DNA of 57,327 bases. It comes from Streptomyces sp. TRM49041 (lineage in GTDB: Bacteria > Actinomycetota > Actinomycetes > Streptomycetales > Streptomycetaceae). The notes under the pieces are model-generated. The model was not told where the DNA came from. It did not search any database and saw only the letters and a list, made by a program, of their open reading frames with translations. The position numbers and the translations under genes were made by a program. Shown in pieces: positions 17,402 through 25,117 of this stretch; position 1 is the stretch's first letter, and each line of letters opens with the position of its first letter. The stretch lies in contig NZ_VSRY01000089.1 in the NCBI RefSeq assembly GCF_008271805.1, positions 1 to 57,327 on the forward strand, given 5' to 3'.

Positions 17402-19633
17402 CTAGGTGATGTTCGCCACGGGTCGGCCTCCTGTCAGCCGGTGGTCCAGTGCGGTAAAGCGCCGACCGGCGGAAACGGTCCTGACCGCCTGCCCGATGGC
17501 CTTGCGCGAGCCGACGAGGACGACGAGTTTCCTGGCCCGGGTGACGGCCGTGTAGAGCAGATTCCGCTGCAGCATCATCCAGGCGCCGGTGGTGACGGGG
17601 ATCACCACGGCCGGATACTCGCTCCCCTGCGACCGGTGGATCGTCACGGCGTACGCGTGGGCCAGCTCGTCCAGCTCGTCGAAGTCGTAGGGCACCTCCT
17701 CGTCCTCGTCCGTCAGCACGGTCAGCCGCTGATCGTCCGGGTCGAGTGAGGTGACCACACCGACGGTGCCGTTGAAGACGCCGTTCTTCCCTTTCTCGTA
17801 ATTGTTGCGGATCTGGGTCACCTTGTCGCCGACGCGGAAGACGCGGCCGCCGAACCGCTTCTCCGGCAGGTCGGGACGGGCCGGGGTGACGGCCTGCTGA
17901 AGGAGCCCGTTGAGCGCGCCGGCACCGGCCGGCCCCCGGTGCATGGGCGCCAGCACCTGGATGTCGCGGCGCGGATCAAGGCCGAATCTCGCCGGTACGC
18001 GGCGGGCGGCGACGTCGACGGTGAGCCGCCCGGCCTCCTCGGTCTCCTCGGCGACGAAGTGGAAGAAGTCGGGCAGGCCGGTGGTGACGGGGTACTCGCC
18101 GGAGTTGATCCGGTGGGCGTTGGTGACCACACCGGATTTCTGGGCCTGACGGAAGATGCGGGTGAGCCGCACGGCGGGCACGGGACTGCCGGGCGACAGC
18201 AGATCCCCGAGCACCTCCCCGGCCCCCACACTCGGCAACTGGTCCACATCCCCGACGAGCAGCAGATGAGCCCCGGGCGCCACGGCCTTGACCAGCTTGT
18301 TGGCGAGGAGCAGGTCGAGCATGGACGCCTCGTCCACCACGACGAGGTCCGCGTCGAGCGGCCGGTCCCGGTCGTACGCCGCGTCCCCGCCCGGCTTCAG
18401 CTCCAGCAGCCGGTGCACGGTCGACGCCTCGGCCCCGGTCAGCTCGGCGAGCCGCTTGGCGGCCCGCCCGGTCGGCGCGGCCAGCACCACCTTGGCCTTC
18501 TTCGCGCGAGCCAGCTCCACCACGGACCGCACCGTGAACGACTTGCCGCAGCCGGGCCCCCCGGTCAGCACGGCGACCTTCCGGGTGAGGGCGAGCCGGA
18601 CGGCCTCCTCCTGCTCCGGCGCCAGCTCCGCCCCCGTGCGGTCGGCGAGCCAGGCGAGAGCCTTGTCCCAGGCGACGTCCTGGAAGCCCGGCATGCGGTC
18701 GTCGTCGACCCGCATCAGCCGGAGCAGCTGACCGGCGAGCGAGACCTCGGCGCGGTGGAACGGCAGCAGATAGACGGCCGTCACGGGCTCCCCGTCGGCC
18801 CCCGGCACCCGCTCCCGGACGACGCCGCCTTCCTCCTCGTCCGCGGCGAGCCCGGCGAGGCAGTCGATGACGAGCCCCGTGTCGACCTGGAGGAGCTTCA
18901 CCGCGTCGGCGATCAGCCGCTCCTCGGGCAGGAAGCAGTGCCCCTGGTCCGTGGACTGCGACAGCGCGTACCGCAGCCCGGCCTTGACCCGCTCGGGACT
19001 GTCGTGCGGGATGCCGACGGCCTGGGCGATGCGGTCCGCGGTGAGGAACCCGATGCCCCAGACGTCGGCGGCCAGCCGGTAGGGCTGGTTCTTCACCACG
19101 GAGATCGACGCGTCCGCGTACTTCTTGTAGATGCGCACGGCGATGGAGGTGGACACCTCGACGGACTGGAGGAAGAGCATGACCTCCTTGATCGCCTTCT
19201 GCTCCTCCCAGGCTTCGGCGATCTTCCTGGTGCGTTTGGGACCGAGCCCGGGCACCTCGATCAGGCGCTTCGGCTCCTCCTCGATGATCTCGAGGGTGTC
19301 CACGCCGAAGTGCCGGGTGATGCGGTCGGCGAAGACCGGCCCGATGCCCTTGATCAGGCCGGACCCGAGATAGCGCCGGATGCCCTGGATGGTCGCGGGC
19401 AGGACGGTGGTGTAGTTCTCCACGGTGAACTGCTTGCCGTACTGCGGGTGGGAGCCCCAGCGGCCCTCCATGCGCAGCGACTCGCCCGGCTGCGCGCCGA
19501 GCAGCGAGCCGACCACCGTGAACAGCTCACCGCCGCCCTGTCCGGTGTCGACGCGCGCGACCGTGTAACCGTTCTCCTCGTTGGCGTACGTGATCCGCTC
19601 AAGGACCCCTTCGACCACTGACACTTGGGACAT
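17402..19633 (-). CDS. recD2: RecD2-type ATP-dependent DNA helicase (SF1B)
   Basis: This is a 743-residue 5'-3' helicase of the RecD-like (RecD2/TraA) family, independent of RecBC. The N-terminal ~200 residues hold an OB-like domain and helix-hairpin-helix repeats (IKGIGPVFADRI, IEVPGLGPKRTRKI, VWGIGFLTADRIA). The motor begins with Walker A TGGPGCGKSFT (residue ~360), then Walker B VVVDEASM, motif III LLVGDVDQLPSVG, TRIFRQ, and the C-terminal YAVTIHRSQGSEYPAV and LLYTAVTRARKLVVLVG. Its likely role is processing of recombination or replication intermediates. The start ATG 19633 is the first in frame. The gene is divergent from the LacI regulator. Confidence 0.92.
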   Translation of the reverse strand: MSQVSVVEGVLERITYANEENGYTVARVDTGQGGGELFTVVGSLLGAQPGESLRMEGRWGSHPQYGKQFTVENYTTVLPATIQGIRRYLGSGLIKGIGPVFADRITRHFGVDTLEIIEEEPKRLIEVPGLGPKRTRKIAEAWEEQKAIKEVMLFLQSVEVSTSIAVRIYKKYADASISVVKNQPYRLAADVWGIGFLTADRIAQAVGIPHDSPERVKAGLRYALSQSTDQGHCFLPEERLIADAVKLLQVDTGLVIDCLAGLAADEEEGGVVRERVPGADGEPVTAVYLLPFHRAEVSLAGQLLRLMRVDDDRMPGFQDVAWDKALAWLADRTGAELAPEQEEAVRLALTRKVAVLTGGPGCGKSFTVRSVVELARAKKAKVVLAAPTGRAAKRLAELTGAEASTVHRLLELKPGGDAAYDRDRPLDADLVVVDEASMLDLLLANKLVKAVAPGAHLLLVGDVDQLPSVGAGEVLGDLLSPGSPVPAVRLTRIFRQAQKSGVVTNAHRINSGEYPVTTGLPDFFHFVAEETEEAGRLTVDVAARRVPARFGLDPRRDIQVLAPMHRGPAGAGALNGLLQQAVTPARPDLPEKRFGGRVFRVGDKVTQIRNNYEKGKNGVFNGTVGVVTSLDPDDQRLTVLTDEDEEVPYDFDELDELAHAYAVTIHRSQGSEYPAVVIPVTTGAWMMLQRNLLYTAVTRARKLVVLVGSRKAIGQAVRTVSAGRRFTALDHRLTGGRPVANIT

Positions 19634-19718
19634 GCTCCGACGTTACCGGCCGGGTCCGACACCGCGGTCGGCCTGTGGACAACCGGCCCGCCGGCCCGGC
19701 CGGCCACGGGGAAGCCGC

Positions 19719-19748
19719 AAGGGGCCCGGCCATATGGCCGGGCCCCTT
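19719..19748. repeat. Perfect 30-bp palindrome in a divergent intergenic region
   Basis: Two 15-bp arms (AAGGGGCCCGGCCAT and its exact complement) meet with no loop, with T-rich sequence on the right side. It looks like a bidirectional terminator, yet it lies upstream of both recD2 (86 bp from its start) and the LacI gene. It may insulate the promoters or act as a leader hairpin. Confidence 0.8.
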
Positions 19749-19947
19749 CTCTCCCCCTCCCGTCGAAGCCTCCCGATCCCCCCAGATCCCCATCCCCGGA
19801 AGCCCCGACGCCAGTTACGACACTCGTCACCCCGGAAGGGTTGCACGAACGCGCAGGGTCATTCTTCCGGAATCCCGCCCACCGCTGCGGGGCGTGCCGC
19901 ACGGACCTCCGGACGGACCTCCGGACCGGGCCGTCGCCACACAGCGA

Positions 19948-19963
19948 CAGCAAGCGCTTTCCA
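19948..19963. promoter_or_regulatory. Candidate LacI-family operator
   Basis: The palindrome AAGCGCTT (19952-19959) in the context CAGCAAGCGCTTTCCA matches the central-CG operators of the LacI/GalR family. It is 76 bp before the LacI-family gene, consistent with autoregulation. Confidence 0.55.
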
Positions 19964-20035
19964 TCCCCGATGGCGCTAGCCTGCGGGAAGCGGCTGGCAC
20001 CAGAGCCGCGCCGGACTTCTCCGCGGAGGGACGCG

Positions 20036-21106
20036 ATGACAGTCACTCTGGCCGATGTGGCGGCACGCGCACGGGTGTCCCCGGCGACCGTCTCGCGTGT
20101 CCTGAACGGCAACTACCCGGTGGCCGCGTCCACCAGGGACCGGGTGCTGCGCGCGGTCGACGAGCTGGACTACGTACTGAACGGCCCCGCGAGCTCGCTC
20201 GCCGCGGCCACGTCCGACCTGGTGGGCATCCTCGTCGACGACATCGCCGACCCGTTCTTCGGAATCATGGCGGGCGCGGCGCAGAACGCGATCGGCGACT
20301 GCGGGGCGGGGCGCGCGGGCGGCGAGAAACTGGCCGTCGTCTGCAACACGGGCGGCTCCCCGGAGCGCGAGCTGACCTACCTGACGCTCCTTCAACGCCA
20401 GCGCGCCGCCGCCGTGGTGGTGACGGGCGGGGCGCTGGAGGACCCGGCGCACATCGAGGCGCTGACCAAGAAGCTGGCGAAGCTCACGGACGCGGGCACC
20501 CGGGTGATCCTGTGCGGCCGCCCGCCCATGCCGGGGGACGCCGTGACGGCCACGCTGGCCTTCGACAACCGAGGCGGCGGGCGGCGCCTGACCGAGCACC
20601 TGCTGTCCCTCGGCCACCGCCATATCGGCTACGTGGCCGGGCCGACCGAGCGCACGACCACCCGGCACCGACTGGATGGCCACCGCGAGGCCCTGACCGC
20701 CGCGGGCCTCGGCACCGGACCGGACGCCCCGGACCTGGACCGCCTCACCGTGCACGGTTCGTACACCAGGTCCTCCGGCTACGAAGCCACCCGCGAGCTG
20801 CTGTCCCGCGACCCGTCCCTCACGGCGGTCGTCGCCGCCAACGACACCGTCGCCCTGGGCGCCTGCGCGGCCCTCCGGGAGGCCGGCCTGAGCATCCCGG
20901 ACGACATCTCGGTGGCCGGCTTCGACGACCTGCCCTTCTCGGTCGACGTCGTCCCGTCCCTGACGACGTACCGCCTCCCCCTCCAGGAGGCGGGCACACG
21001 CGCCGGCCGCCTCGCCATGGGCGCCGAGGTCCCCCCGCCGGGCGGCGTGGCGACGATCCGCGGCGAACTGCTGGCACGCGCGTCGACGGCGGCACCTCGG
21101 TCGTAG
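20036..21106 (+). CDS. LacI-family transcriptional regulator
   Basis: This is a 356-residue protein from ATG 20036 (GGAGGG nine bases upstream). The N-terminal helix-turn-helix is VTLADVAARARVSPATVSRVLNG, followed by the hinge VLNGPASSLAAATSDLVGILVDDIADPFF. The remainder is a periplasmic-binding-protein-like ligand domain with the family marks AFDNRGGGRRLTEHLLSLGHRHIGYV, GYEATRELL, NDTVALGACAALREAG and VAGFDDLPFS. It probably represses a sugar-utilisation gene; no sugar transporter adjoins, so the effector is unknown. A matching operator-like palindrome lies at 19952-19959. Confidence 0.88.
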   Translation: MTVTLADVAARARVSPATVSRVLNGNYPVAASTRDRVLRAVDELDYVLNGPASSLAAATSDLVGILVDDIADPFFGIMAGAAQNAIGDCGAGRAGGEKLAVVCNTGGSPERELTYLTLLQRQRAAAVVVTGGALEDPAHIEALTKKLAKLTDAGTRVILCGRPPMPGDAVTATLAFDNRGGGRRLTEHLLSLGHRHIGYVAGPTERTTTRHRLDGHREALTAAGLGTGPDAPDLDRLTVHGSYTRSSGYEATRELLSRDPSLTAVVAANDTVALGACAALREAGLSIPDDISVAGFDDLPFSVDVVPSLTTYRLPLQEAGTRAGRLAMGAEVPPPGGVATIRGELLARASTAAPRS

Positions 21107-21427
21107 GGGGTCGGCGAACGAGGCACGACGCCCGGGCGCCACCCGACCGCCACCTACCGGCCGGAATGCCGAAGCGTTGGAGTCGGGTACCGGGCCACAT
21201 TCAGGCAAGCTGCCGCACCGTTGTCAGTCTCCCGGTGCCTCACGTGTGCCCCTGGTGGTCGGACCGCAGGGACCCTCCACGGACCAGAATCCGACGCCGA
21301 CGAACCCACAACTCATGAGCGGCTCAGGTAACGCCAGCCTGACTACATGCTGCTGGAGGGTCGTCCTTGAGTGCCCTCGCGGCGAGGAGGAGGGCTTGTC
21401 GGCGATCTCGGCAGCTTCGCCGACTTC
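21107..21427. other. Gene-free spacer before CRISPR array 1
   Basis: I see no gene here. At 21367-21395, exactly one repeat-plus-spacer period (61 bp) before the first recognisable CRISPR repeat, the sequence still matches the repeat consensus at 18 of 29 positions. This suggests an eighth, decayed repeat at the leader-distal end. Confidence 0.4.
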
Positions 21428-21822
21428 CGGAACACCCCCACGTCAGCAGGGAGGACGAACGCAGGCTCACCGGACGCTGACCCGGTTCCGGAACACCCCC
21501 GCATCGGCGGGGAGAACCCGTTGAGGTAACCACTCCAGCCCAGGCTGTTCGGAACACCCCCGCGTCGGCGGGGAGGACCCATGCCACCACACGATACCCA
21601 TGTGTTGGTACGGAACACCCCCGCGTCGGCGGGGAGGACGAAGCGGGTCTCACGGATCACGGGCGGGTCTCCGGAACACCCCCGCGTCGGCGGGGAGGAC
21701 AGCAGCGACGCCGTACCCCTATCCGTGGCCAGCGGAACACCCCCGCGTCGGCGGGGAGGACCCCCTCGACGACAAGATGGCCCGCGAGGTCACCGGAACA
21801 CCCCCGCGTCGGCGGGGAGGAC
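21428..21822 (-). CRISPR. CRISPR array 1 (type I-E), 7 repeats and 6 spacers
   Basis: Seven 29-bp repeats start at 21428, 21489, 21550, 21611, 21672, 21733 and 21794, every 61 bp, so every spacer is exactly 32 bp. On the minus strand the repeat begins GTCCTCCCCGCCGACG and ends GGGGGTGTTCCG; it has a CCCCGC/GCGGGG stem and would give an 8-nt GTGTTCCG crRNA handle, as in type I-E. The five right-hand repeats are identical. The leftmost (21428) and the next (21489) carry substitutions, so the left is the old end and the leader should be on the right (21823-21982), toward cas3. Transcription is therefore leftward, divergent from cas3. Confidence 0.97.
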
Positions 21823-21982
21823 ACTTGCTGACCTGGTGGTTAGGAGGCCCTTTGCGAGTTCTTGACCATTCTGCGGTCGACGTGGGCACTACTCATACCG
21901 GCACGGTACAGGTCTTCGCCAGGCCATATGTCAGTGCTGTCTGGTTGGATCCAGCTCACCGTGGAGAGGGGTGGGTCCAGTT

Positions 21983-24835
21983 ATGAGGAAACCGCCGCAA
22001 GACGTGGACGAGTCGTTGTGGGGCAAGTCGCAGGGGTTAGCTGTGCCGTACCCCCTGGCTCGGCATCTTCTGGACGCTGCCGCGATGGCGATGGTGTTGT
22101 GGGACCGGTACTTATCCGAGAACCAGCGCCGATGCATCGCTGCGGGTCTGGGGCTGGAGGGGGATTCGGAACACGCTCGGGCTGTGGTGGGCCTTTCTGC
22201 GGGGCTCCATGACATAGGCAAGATCTCGGGATTCCAGCTCGTGGACCAGGCTGGTCGAGGGGGTCTGAGTGACGCCCTGTTGACCGATCTCGGCTCGATC
22301 GGGGTGGAGCGTCTGGGGCACGACGTGGCAGGGATGGAGGCCCTCCCGGCGATCCTCTCGTCTCTCGGGTTCGAAGACGATGGCCAGACTCGTGGAGTGG
22401 TTGCGCGGTTGGCTCAGGTGGTGGGCGGGCACCATGGCTGCTTCTGCCGCCTTGATCCTGTGCGGGCCGGTAATCCGGCGTATCAGGACTTGCTGGGCGG
22501 TGCGTCGTGGGCGTCGCAGCGGCTGGCGCATGCCCGTTCCGTGTTCGATGTCGTGGGCCGCCCTGAGGCTCCAGGTGAGTTCTCGGCTTCGGCGGCCGTC
22601 TTGGTGACCGGGGTGGTGATCCTGGCCGACTGGCTGGTCAGCCAGGAGGACTTCATCGCGGAGCGGCAGCGGAGGTTGCCCGGCTCCTTGGCGGATCATT
22701 TCGCGGCTTCGTTACGTGCCGTGGTGCCGCTGCTGGCCGACACGGGACTCGAGCCGGTGGAACTGGAGCGTCGGGGGTTCGCCGAGGCGTACGGCATCAC
22801 GGGTCGGCCGAACGCCTTGCAGCGTTCGGTGATGGAGGAGCTGCCGGCTGCAGTGGTTCAGGGCGGCGGCGCCGGGATTCTACTGGTGACGGCGGCACCG
22901 GGAGACGGCAAGACGGAGGCGGCCCTGGAGGCGGAGCGGGTGTTGTCCGCGATCGGGGGGACTCGGGGGTTCGCCTTCTTGTTGCCGACGATGGCGACCA
23001 GTGACCAGATGCACGGTCGGGTTGCCCGGTCGTTGGTGCGGCAGGGCGGTGACCGGGCCGGTCTGACGCTGACGCACAGCATGGCCTGGCTGAGCAGCGC
23101 GTATGCCGATGAGTCACTGGAGGAGGGGGCACGAATCCTGGTCTGTGACGAGGGGGCGGGGCCTGCTGGGGCGCCTTCGCCCGAGTCCGTGTCGCGGCCG
23201 AAGAAGTGGCTGCGGGGCGCGAAGCGTCCGTTGCTGGCGCAGTTCGCGGTGGGGACGGTGGACCAGGCGCTCATGAGCGTGCTGCCTGTGCGGCACAACG
23301 CCTTGCGGCTGCTGGCGCTGTCGGGCAAGACGTTCGTCGTCGACGAGGCACATGCCTACGACCCTTACATGCAGGTGCTGCTTGGCCGCTTGCTGCATTG
23401 GCTTGGTGCCTTCGGCGTGCCGGTAGTGCTGCTGTCGGCGACGTTGCCGATCTCGGTGAGCGACAGGTTGATCAAGCAGTACTTGGAGGGAGCCGGCCAC
23501 AGACGCACGAAGCTCAAGGGCCGGTCGTTCCGGGCGCCGTACCCCGGTTGGCTGTTCGTCGACGCGGCCGGTGGAACGGAGTCGCGGATCTCCGAGGAGC
23601 GGCAGCGGGATCAGGCGGATGAGCGCAGCATGGAGCTGCGGGTGCAGGTGGAGTCGGTCACACATCGGGGTGCCGATGGCGGGTCGGGGCGCTTGGACGT
23701 TCTGGAGCGCGTACTGGAGCCGATGCTCGGCTCAGGCGAGGGCTGCGCCCTGGTGGTCTGCAACACGGTGGGGGAGGCGCAGGAGACGTACACGTGGTTG
23801 TCCGCGCGATTGGCCGAGCATGGGTTCGCGGCTGAGGACATTCAGCTTCTGCATGCGCGGTTCCCCGGGGACGTACGGGAGGAACGTACGGAGCGGGTGA
23901 CGTCCGGCATGGGACGCGGTGGACCGCGGCCGTTGCGGCGGATCATCGTGGCGACGCAGGTCGTGGAGCAGTCGCTGGACCTGGACGCGGATGTCGTGAT
24001 CAGCGATCTGGCGCCACTCGCTCTCCTGCTGCAGAGGGCGGGCCGCTGCTGGAGGCATGAGACATGGTGGGCGGAGCACGGCCGTCCCGGTGGCCGTGCT
24101 CGGCCGGGGTGGGCCGAGAAGACGGGCCCTCGGTTGGTGGTGCTGGACCCGCTGGCCCGCACGGGCCGGGTGCCGGACGAGTGGGGGGCCGTCTACCCGG
24201 AGTTCTTGCTGTTGGAGACCTCTCGCCTGCTGGAGGAGCGTGACAGCGCGACCGTGTCCGTACCCGGTGACGTACAGGAGCTCGTCGAGGCCGTACACGG
24301 CGACCGTGGTGACGGCCGCTTCGACTGGAACTCCCCGCAGAGGTCGGCGGCGTTCACGGCGTATGCGGGCGAGAACCTGGCTCAGGAGAGTGTGGGCCAC
24401 TCTCTGGTCGTCCCGGGTTGTCGCGGAGTGGTCGGACTGGAGGACTTCCACCACCTGCAGGGTGCTGAGGACGAGTGGGTGGCGGCCACACGGCTGGGTG
24501 CGGACTCGATCCGGCTCTTGTGCGTGTACGAGCAGGAGAGCGGTCAGTCGACGCTGGACCCGGACGGTCGTAACCCTCTGCCTGGACCGGACGCCCGTGG
24601 GCGGATGGCGGTCAGCGCGGTTCGGGCGGTGATGCGCCGGACGATCCCTGTGAGGGCGGACTGGTTGAAGGATGCCGCTGACGAAATGGCGCCACCGGAG
24701 GAATGGGCCGAGCATCCGATGCTCAGCGATCTCGCGGTGCTTCGCCAGCCGGTGCGTGGGGGCAGGGCCGACTCGGTTCGTGTGGGCCGTTGGAACCTGC
24801 GCCTGGACGAGTGTCTGGGTCTCGTCCGGGAGTGA
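21983..24835 (+). CDS. cas3: CRISPR-associated nuclease-helicase Cas3 (type I-E)
   Basis: This is a 950-residue protein from ATG 21983 (GGAGAGGGG upstream; a GTG at 21971 would add four residues). The N-terminal HD nuclease has HLLDAA, GLHDIGK (His-Asp at ~76-77) and GGHHG. The SF2 helicase has Walker A APGDGKTEAA (~residue 305), DEAH box VVDEAHAYD, motif III SATLP, and motif VI QRAGRCWRH. Both activities look intact; the protein nicks and degrades target DNA recruited by Cascade. Three rare TTA leucine codons (22037, 22112, 22712; codons 19, 44, 244) suggest bldA dependence. Its codon choice is less G+C-biased than the flanking core genes, suggesting horizontal origin. Confidence 0.96.
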   Translation: MRKPPQDVDESLWGKSQGLAVPYPLARHLLDAAAMAMVLWDRYLSENQRRCIAAGLGLEGDSEHARAVVGLSAGLHDIGKISGFQLVDQAGRGGLSDALLTDLGSIGVERLGHDVAGMEALPAILSSLGFEDDGQTRGVVARLAQVVGGHHGCFCRLDPVRAGNPAYQDLLGGASWASQRLAHARSVFDVVGRPEAPGEFSASAAVLVTGVVILADWLVSQEDFIAERQRRLPGSLADHFAASLRAVVPLLADTGLEPVELERRGFAEAYGITGRPNALQRSVMEELPAAVVQGGGAGILLVTAAPGDGKTEAALEAERVLSAIGGTRGFAFLLPTMATSDQMHGRVARSLVRQGGDRAGLTLTHSMAWLSSAYADESLEEGARILVCDEGAGPAGAPSPESVSRPKKWLRGAKRPLLAQFAVGTVDQALMSVLPVRHNALRLLALSGKTFVVDEAHAYDPYMQVLLGRLLHWLGAFGVPVVLLSATLPISVSDRLIKQYLEGAGHRRTKLKGRSFRAPYPGWLFVDAAGGTESRISEERQRDQADERSMELRVQVESVTHRGADGGSGRLDVLERVLEPMLGSGEGCALVVCNTVGEAQETYTWLSARLAEHGFAAEDIQLLHARFPGDVREERTERVTSGMGRGGPRPLRRIIVATQVVEQSLDLDADVVISDLAPLALLLQRAGRCWRHETWWAEHGRPGGRARPGWAEKTGPRLVVLDPLARTGRVPDEWGAVYPEFLLLETSRLLEERDSATVSVPGDVQELVEAVHGDRGDGRFDWNSPQRSAAFTAYAGENLAQESVGHSLVVPGCRGVVGLEDFHHLQGAEDEWVAATRLGADSIRLLCVYEQESGQSTLDPDGRNPLPGPDARGRMAVSAVRAVMRRTIPVRADWLKDAADEMAPPEEWAEHPMLSDLAVLRQPVRGGRADSVRVGRWNLRLDECLGLVRE

Positions 24836-24852
24836 GCCGAGGCACGGTCTCC

Positions 24853-24942
24853 GGCAGAACCCCCGCGTCGGCGGGGAAGCGCGGATGCAGAGTACCCACA
24901 GCTCTCTCTTGTACGGTCCACTCCCGCGTCGGCGGGACACCA
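24853..24942. CRISPR. Decayed two-repeat CRISPR remnant between cas3 and cse1
   Basis: Two degenerate copies of the 29-bp repeat lie at 24853-24881 (22 of 29 matches) and 24914-24942 (20 of 29). They start exactly 61 bp apart, the period of the intact arrays, with a 32-bp spacer between. Both keep the central GCGTCGGCGGG. A 19-base block (CCACAGCTCTCTCTTGTAC, 24896-24914) recurs with one change at 25004-25022. This is probably the remains of an older array or a repeat insertion; its crRNA potential is doubtful. Confidence 0.65.
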
Positions 24943-25117
24943 CGGCGAAGCTGGTCCGCCTCGGGTAGCTCTATCACCTTTCTCCTGCCGACCGAACGAG
25001 TTTCCACAGATCTCTCTTGTACTTCTCCGTTCCGCCCACGGGACCGGCTGTGAGGCGCTTCACTACCAGTCCTGGGGCCGGGCGTTGTGCCGGGCTTCTA
25101 CCGTTGGGGGCGAATGC

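Noticed and set aside
17398..19621. Long plus-strand frame opposite recD2
   Set aside because: Antisense shadow; low-complexity His/Arg/Gly-rich translation.
21581..21986. Open frames rich in repeated NTPASAGR or EHPRVGGE peptides
   Set aside because: They are translations of the CRISPR repeats, as is the mirror frame at 30170-30589. They are not genes.
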